Origin: G965250275 sp965250275
GTDB taxonomy: Bacteria > Pseudomonadota > Alphaproteobacteria > Rhodobacterales > Rhodobacteraceae
Reading direction: 5' to 3'
Length of the DNA: 64,000 nucleotides
NCBI GenBank assembly: GCA_965250275.1
Contig: OZ252297.1
Span: 3,844,001 to 3,908,000 of the forward strand
The notes below the pieces were generated by a model. That model saw nothing but the letters and a program-made list of their open reading frames with translations. It was not told the DNA's origin and searched no databases. This document shows positions 60,390 through 64,000 of this stretch, in pieces; position 1 is the stretch's first letter, and each line of letters begins with the position of its first letter. The position numbers were made by a program, and so were the translations under genes.

Positions 60390-60917
60390 TTGAGGCCAAA
60401 CAAGAGACTTTTCTTTGATGTTTTGAAGCAAGTAGCAACCCGTTGCCATCCAAAGGGGTTTGTCGAACATCCAGCATACATTTCGGCGTGGGAACCGGGG
60501 AACCAGGCGTATCAAGCAACACTGATCCGCTTCGGTGGTTCCGGCTTCATGGACCAATTTAACGTTTCGTTCTTCCCGTCTTGGAGCTCTTTTCGATTTG
60601 ACGTCAAGAGGAGTGCTAATTTGTTCGGGATTAAGACGATAGAAGATGTACCGCACAATGCAGGCGAGTGGACCGATTGTTGGCTTTATCAGCCGTTTGA
60701 CGAGTATCTGCTCATGAGCGGTAGGGCATGGAATACATTCTCAATCAAAAACCATTTTAGAGTGAGTAAAAGGAAGCCATTGAACGTTGAGAAGCAGTCT
60801 CTCAAGGTCTTTCGGGAGTTCGAGCGCAATTCATCGTTTCTGTTTGATGCACTTGCGGGTCGTTATCGCGGGCGTCTCGTCATCGTCCGTCACTATGAAA
60901 TAGAGCGCCCAGAGTAG
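60390..60917 (+). CDS. Low-GC orphan ORF enclosed by direct repeats
   Basis: If read from TTG 60390 (AAAAAGGG nine bases upstream), it gives 175 residues. The frame is open further upstream to 60225, but that part lies in repeat copy 1. The protein has many aromatic residues (FVEHPAYISAWEPGNQAYQ, SFFPSWSSFRFDVKRSANLF, YQPFDEYLLMSGRAWNTFSI), no signal peptide and no recognised family. Three 60-base rows counted by hand give 37-47% GC, against about 60% nearby. Its stop lies five bases before repeat copy 2. It looks like an imported gene carried between repeats. Confidence 0.45.
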   Translation: MRPNKRLFFDVLKQVATRCHPKGFVEHPAYISAWEPGNQAYQATLIRFGGSGFMDQFNVSFFPSWSSFRFDVKRSANLFGIKTIEDVPHNAGEWTDCWLYQPFDEYLLMSGRAWNTFSIKNHFRVSKRKPLNVEKQSLKVFREFERNSSFLFDALAGRYRGRLVIVRHYEIERPE

Positions 60918-60921
60918 ACTT

Positions 60922-61142
60922 CCGAACGGCACAACCAAACGCTTTGCTTTCTTCCTCCGTGGTTTGCTCCCGGTCCAGACTAGCCAGTTTCACTGCAGGA
61001 ACCTAACTCCAGCACGTCGCGATTGATTGGAGCAATTGTAGCGTGCTTCTTCGGCACGCCGGCTCTGGTCGAAATCTGGCGTGGACTGTGATGAGTGGCT
61101 GCCTGTGGCACGCGATGGCGCAACGGGATTCGGGTTCGAACC
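60922..61142. repeat. Repeat copy 2
   Basis: A gap-free match to 60120-60340. On the minus strand the secreted-protein start codon is lost: ATG has become AAG in this copy, so it is a non-coding remnant. The 3' end (GGGTTCGAACCCC) diverges from copy 1 and abuts the end of the adenylate cyclase gene. Confidence 0.7.
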
Positions 61143-61158
61143 CCAAGCGGGGGTTGTT

Positions 61159-62871
61159 TCATTGGCCTTGTGGCACACCGGCGCGCCGGAGCCCGTCCAG
61201 GAATGCCTGATGCCGCGAATGCGTGGCGGGCGGCATGCTGTTGACGACCCGCTTGATTGTGAGGCCGGGATAGCTTTGCATAAGCGCTTCAACCGCTTCG
61301 TCTGCCTCTTCCCGACGACCGGCATTGGCGCAGAAACTAGCAAGATCGCGATAGGCCCATGTAACACCCGGGCCCGCCGTCAATCCGAGCTTCACCAATT
61401 TGATCGCTTCGTCGTATTCTCCCAGCAAGCCCTTCGCATAGGCGCGACCGAACTGGATGTTGAATAGAAAGGGATCAAGTGGACTAAGCGCTTCGGCTTT
61501 GTCGAACGCAACAAGACCATCATTGATGTCGCGCATGTGATAGATTTGGTTCCACCCCATCCGCATCCAACCCCAGGCCGAATTTGGATCGAGAACCAGC
61601 GCCCGTTCCAGCAGCACCCCAGCGCGTTCATGCTCAAGACCGGTCATGCTCAATGCAGCAGCTATCGCGACCAGCGAAGGCGCATGCTCCCCGCCTGACA
61701 ATACGGCAGCTTCCGCGTCTGACTGAGCCTGTTCCCGGGAGCGCAGAGGCGTCTCGCTCCACATATACGTCGCCTGCTGTGCATAAGCCCATGCGCGCAG
61801 CGCCTGTGCCCGGAAATCATCCGGGTCTCTGTTTATGGCCGACGTCAAAAGCTCGATTGCGCGCTCGTTCTCCTCACTCCGATGGGCCCAGAAATGTGGA
61901 AACGCGCTCATGTAAAGCTCGTATGCCTTCCTCTCCATCTGCGCGACGGCACGGGCGGCAGCTATTTCAGACGCGCGGATCGAGGGCGAAATTGCCCCGG
62001 CAACATGTGAAGCGATCTTATCTTGAAGAGCGAACAGGTCTTCCAGCTCATCATCATAGCGCTGCGACCAAAGGTTGGCGCCCGTAATGGCAGAGTTCAG
62101 CTGAACGGAAATTCGCACCCTCGTACCGGATCGACGTATGGCCCCCGTCACAACGTATCGCGCGCCAAGCTCACGCCCGACCTTCCTGACGTCCACTATA
62201 CGGCCCTTGAAACTGAAAGCCGATTGCCGGGCAATGACCGAGATGTCACCGACGCTTGAAAGAGCCGAAGTGATTTCGTCCACGACGCCATCGGCAAAAA
62301 ACTCGTCCTCGCTCCCAATCTCTTCAAATGGCATGACCACAATGGCGGGCAGCTTTGCCGAGGCTACAAGAATGCCACTTGGGTCGTCTCCGATAACCCA
62401 AACCTCAATCGGGTCAGGAATGTTCTTTACCGAAACCTCGCCTACGGGGGTTAGCGCGACGTCTATGCGTCCTTTGACCTGATCCCGTGCCGCACGTGAC
62501 AAGCAAATCCCGCCAACAGGCGCTATCGCCTCCAGCCGCGCCGCAACGTTCACCGCATCCCCTAAGATGTCATTATCCAGAACAACCACGTCGCCGACAT
62601 GCATCCCAATTCGAAAGTGCAGCCGTTCTTGCACGGGTCGATCTGTATCACGGCTCTCCATCGCTTCCTGAATGGCCAGGGCGGTCCGCGCTGCTTCGAC
62701 CGGTGACTGAAACTCCGCCAGAAAACCGTCACCCATCGTTTTGACAACCCGCCCACCTGATTGGCGTACCATCGGCTTCACAACCTCAGACCAGATCGCA
62801 CGAAGACGCGAAACCACACCCTCTTCATCTGCCGCCATGAGGCGTGAATAGGCAGCGAGGTCTGCAGCCAA
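61159..62871 (-). CDS. Class III adenylate/guanylate cyclase with C-terminal TPR-like repeats
   Basis: About 570 residues as the frame is usually called. The cyclase domain has AADLAAYSRLMAADEEGVVS (metal Asp), VVKTMGDGFLAEFQSPVEAA and RIGMHVGDVVVLDNDILGDA then VNVAARLEAIAPVGG. A central TolB-like segment follows (IVVMPFEEIGSEDEFFADGV, DISVIARQSAFSFKG), then helical TPR-like repeats (AFDKAEALSPLDPFLFNIQF). It resembles the widespread soluble cyclase/TPR proteins of alphaproteobacteria. The start is abnormal: TTG 62871 is the first conventional start, yet the family N-terminus continues upstream in frame as RIRKLTTIL with no ATG, GTG or TTG. ATC 62907 preceded by AAGGTG is the best alternative; otherwise the N-terminus is truncated. 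Confidence 0.75.
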   Translation of the reverse strand: MAADLAAYSRLMAADEEGVVSRLRAIWSEVVKPMVRQSGGRVVKTMGDGFLAEFQSPVEAARTALAIQEAMESRDTDRPVQERLHFRIGMHVGDVVVLDNDILGDAVNVAARLEAIAPVGGICLSRAARDQVKGRIDVALTPVGEVSVKNIPDPIEVWVIGDDPSGILVASAKLPAIVVMPFEEIGSEDEFFADGVVDEITSALSSVGDISVIARQSAFSFKGRIVDVRKVGRELGARYVVTGAIRRSGTRVRISVQLNSAITGANLWSQRYDDELEDLFALQDKIASHVAGAISPSIRASEIAAARAVAQMERKAYELYMSAFPHFWAHRSEENERAIELLTSAINRDPDDFRAQALRAWAYAQQATYMWSETPLRSREQAQSDAEAAVLSGGEHAPSLVAIAAALSMTGLEHERAGVLLERALVLDPNSAWGWMRMGWNQIYHMRDINDGLVAFDKAEALSPLDPFLFNIQFGRAYAKGLLGEYDEAIKLVKLGLTAGPGVTWAYRDLASFCANAGRREEADEAVEALMQSYPGLTIKRVVNSMPPATHSRHQAFLDGLRRAGVPQGQ

Positions 62872-63129
62872 AATTGTTGTCAGTTTTCTGATACGTTGTC
62901 TCCCGATGCTCAGCGCACCTTGAGCGATAGATCGTCTTTCGGCAATGATCAGATGGTTTCCAGTAGGTCTGCTCGATCCGCAAAGCGGACACGTGTGAAG
63001 GGGCCGGCGAACGACGGCTTTAAGACAGATGCGGGTCCGCGCAGCTTACGGATGTGTTGCAATCGCTACCGCCAGGCGGCAGGATCAGGCTTGTTTAGAC
63101 TACTTGAATGCGTGGCGGAGGATACACGC

Positions 63130-63663
63130 GTGGAAGAGAAGGCGCCAACGCGCTTAACCCTGTTCTGGCAGAAAAACGGTTGGTTCGGCCTGCTTCTCAT
63201 TGCGGCCGCGCTTGTTCTGTTTGGAGTTTCGGCCATCCTCAATGCAGCGGCCGAGCAAGAGCAGAGCGCCGCGATCGAAACAAAAGGCACTGTGGTCAAT
63301 CTTCTTGTGCTTGAACCCGGTCAGCGCGTGAGTGACGCCGACAAGTACGATCAAACCGACTATCGCGTATACGTGGATTTCATTGTGGATACCGGCCGGG
63401 AGTACGACTTCATTGGGGAAAGTGGGGAGTACCGTGCATCACAGAGTGTTCCGCAGAATTTCTTTGAGGAATTGACCGAGGGGCAAACCGTTTCTTTGCG
63501 TTATTCGGCAGACGATCCGGGCAGAATCTGGATCACTTCGGATCAAAACCCCTGGGCGTCCGACCTGCGTTTCTTGGGGTACATATTGCTGCTCTTGGGT
63601 CTCTTTCTCGCCTGGGGGCCATGGGTCGTCGCAGGCAATGAGCTGAAGAAGAGCAAAAGCTAA
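63130..63663 (+). CDS. DUF3592 domain membrane protein
   Basis: 177 residues. A first helix (NGWFGLLLIAAALVLFGVSA) and a last helix (LGYILLLLGLFLAWGPWVVA) bracket a soluble loop with KGTVVNLLVLEPGQRVSDAD and YRVYVDFIVDTGREYDFIGE, the DUF3592 arrangement. Function is unknown. GTG 63130 has GGAGG eight bases upstream and gives a normal N-terminus; the frame is open from 62896. It is divergent from the cyclase gene across about 250 bp. Confidence 0.75.
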   Translation: MEEKAPTRLTLFWQKNGWFGLLLIAAALVLFGVSAILNAAAEQEQSAAIETKGTVVNLLVLEPGQRVSDADKYDQTDYRVYVDFIVDTGREYDFIGESGEYRASQSVPQNFFEELTEGQTVSLRYSADDPGRIWITSDQNPWASDLRFLGYILLLLGLFLAWGPWVVAGNELKKSKS

Positions 63664-63770
63664 CTGTCATAAGTGACCCGTCGCCGGTGCGTCTGTCTTG
63701 AATGTCCGCAAAGCGCTCAATCAACGGGTCTAAGCTTAAGACTCTGCTACGAACGTTGGTTTCGTTCGAT

Positions 63771-64000
63771 GAAGCGCAACTGGCGCGATCAGCACGAACG
63801 GCACAACCAAACGCATACTTACTTCCACCGTGGTTTGGTCCAGGCCAAGACGAGGCAGTTTCAATGCTGGAGCCAACCTGGAGCGAGTCTTGGTTGCTTG
63901 CAGTAATGGCGGCGCGCTTCTTCAGGACGCCTGATATGTCCGAAATTGGGCGTAGATCATTGGTGAGTGGCCGCCTGTGGCACTTGATGGCGCAACAGGC
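63771..64000. repeat. Repeat copy 3 (continues past the window)
   Basis: Starting near 63771 this copy aligns with 60097 onwards at an offset of 3674, with lower identity (roughly 70% by eye). It keeps an ATG for a secreted-protein start: read on the minus strand it encodes MRLVVPFVLIAPVAL, close to the MRLLVPFGLIASVAF of the 59756 gene, and then diverges. Upstream, 63664-63770 holds nothing recognisable. Confidence 0.6.

Noticed and set aside
60310..61145. tRNA-like GGTTCGAGTCC and GGGTTCGAACCCC in repeat copies 1 and 2
   Set aside because: These resemble a T-arm, but no matching acceptor, D-arm or anticodon arm can be built around either, and the 3' sides differ.

Overview
The window looks like a chromosomal segment of a marine Rhodobacterales bacterium (Roseobacter-group type). 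The signs are GC near 60% by eye, tight ATGA/TGATG gene overlaps, a B12-dependent ribonucleotide reductase, a separate HisZ beside a short HisG, a xanthine dehydrogenase locus beside a BMP-type nucleoside ABC transporter, a BCCT carrier and a dimethylglycine/sarcosine dehydrogenase-like GcvT fusion. Everything was read by eye from sequence; no database search was run.

Layout. 1-9285 is mostly housekeeping: an ExbB-like fragment, a ChaC-type glutathione-degrading enzyme, a DUF2125 protein, an extensin-like/TyrA/HisC overlapping trio, a class-V PLP enzyme divergent from an Lrp/AsnC regulator, ribosomal protein S4 with a clear promoter and terminator, and a lone Hint-domain protein. 9286-17131 is the most interesting locus: a LysR regulator, an aldehyde dehydrogenase, an atypical M19 'dipeptidase', a 560-residue protein I cannot assign, a DUF3726-like protein, a 35-codon mini-ORF with a strong ribosome-binding site, and a BCCT transporter, ending in a good terminator. 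It reads as import plus catabolism of a quaternary-nitrogen compound in which two proteins have no known chemistry. 17218-22740 holds a low-GC GNAT, nrdJ, a DUF1489 protein and an acyl-CoA synthetase attached to a liv-type ABC operon (22751-27680). That operon's presumed promoter carries a perfect palindrome of the CTGC-N3-GCAG type.

28019-31385 is hisG-hisZ-hisS; hisS has an internal low-GC block that looks recombinant. Then come a crotonase, slyX and dnaE. 36581-45898 runs xdhA-xdhB-xdhC, ABC ATPase, two permeases (with a 19-codon ORF filling the gap between them) and a BMP binding protein, closed by a terminator; this is a purine uptake and oxidation unit. 46068-49853 is a lipoprotein followed by a four-gene overlapping operon (aldo/keto reductase, DAO-family flavoenzyme, DUF938 methyltransferase-like protein, membrane protein). 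49850-59719 holds a membrane protein coupled to a GcvT-fused dehydrogenase, a secreted protein with a TTG start, a GlcD/Dld-type flavoenzyme plus gamma-glutamyltransferase, a cytochrome c and a PQQ-type sugar dehydrogenase homologue.

The right end (59756-64000) holds a three-copy repeat. Each copy carries the upstream region and first codons of a small secreted-protein gene (59756-60142). Two copies, in gap-free register 802 bp apart, enclose a low-GC orphan ORF (60390-60917). The third runs off the window edge. Between copies two and three lie a class III adenylate cyclase/TPR gene, whose conserved N-terminus has no normal start codon, and a DUF3592 membrane protein.

I saw no tRNA or rRNA genes, CRISPR array, insertion sequence or phage genes.
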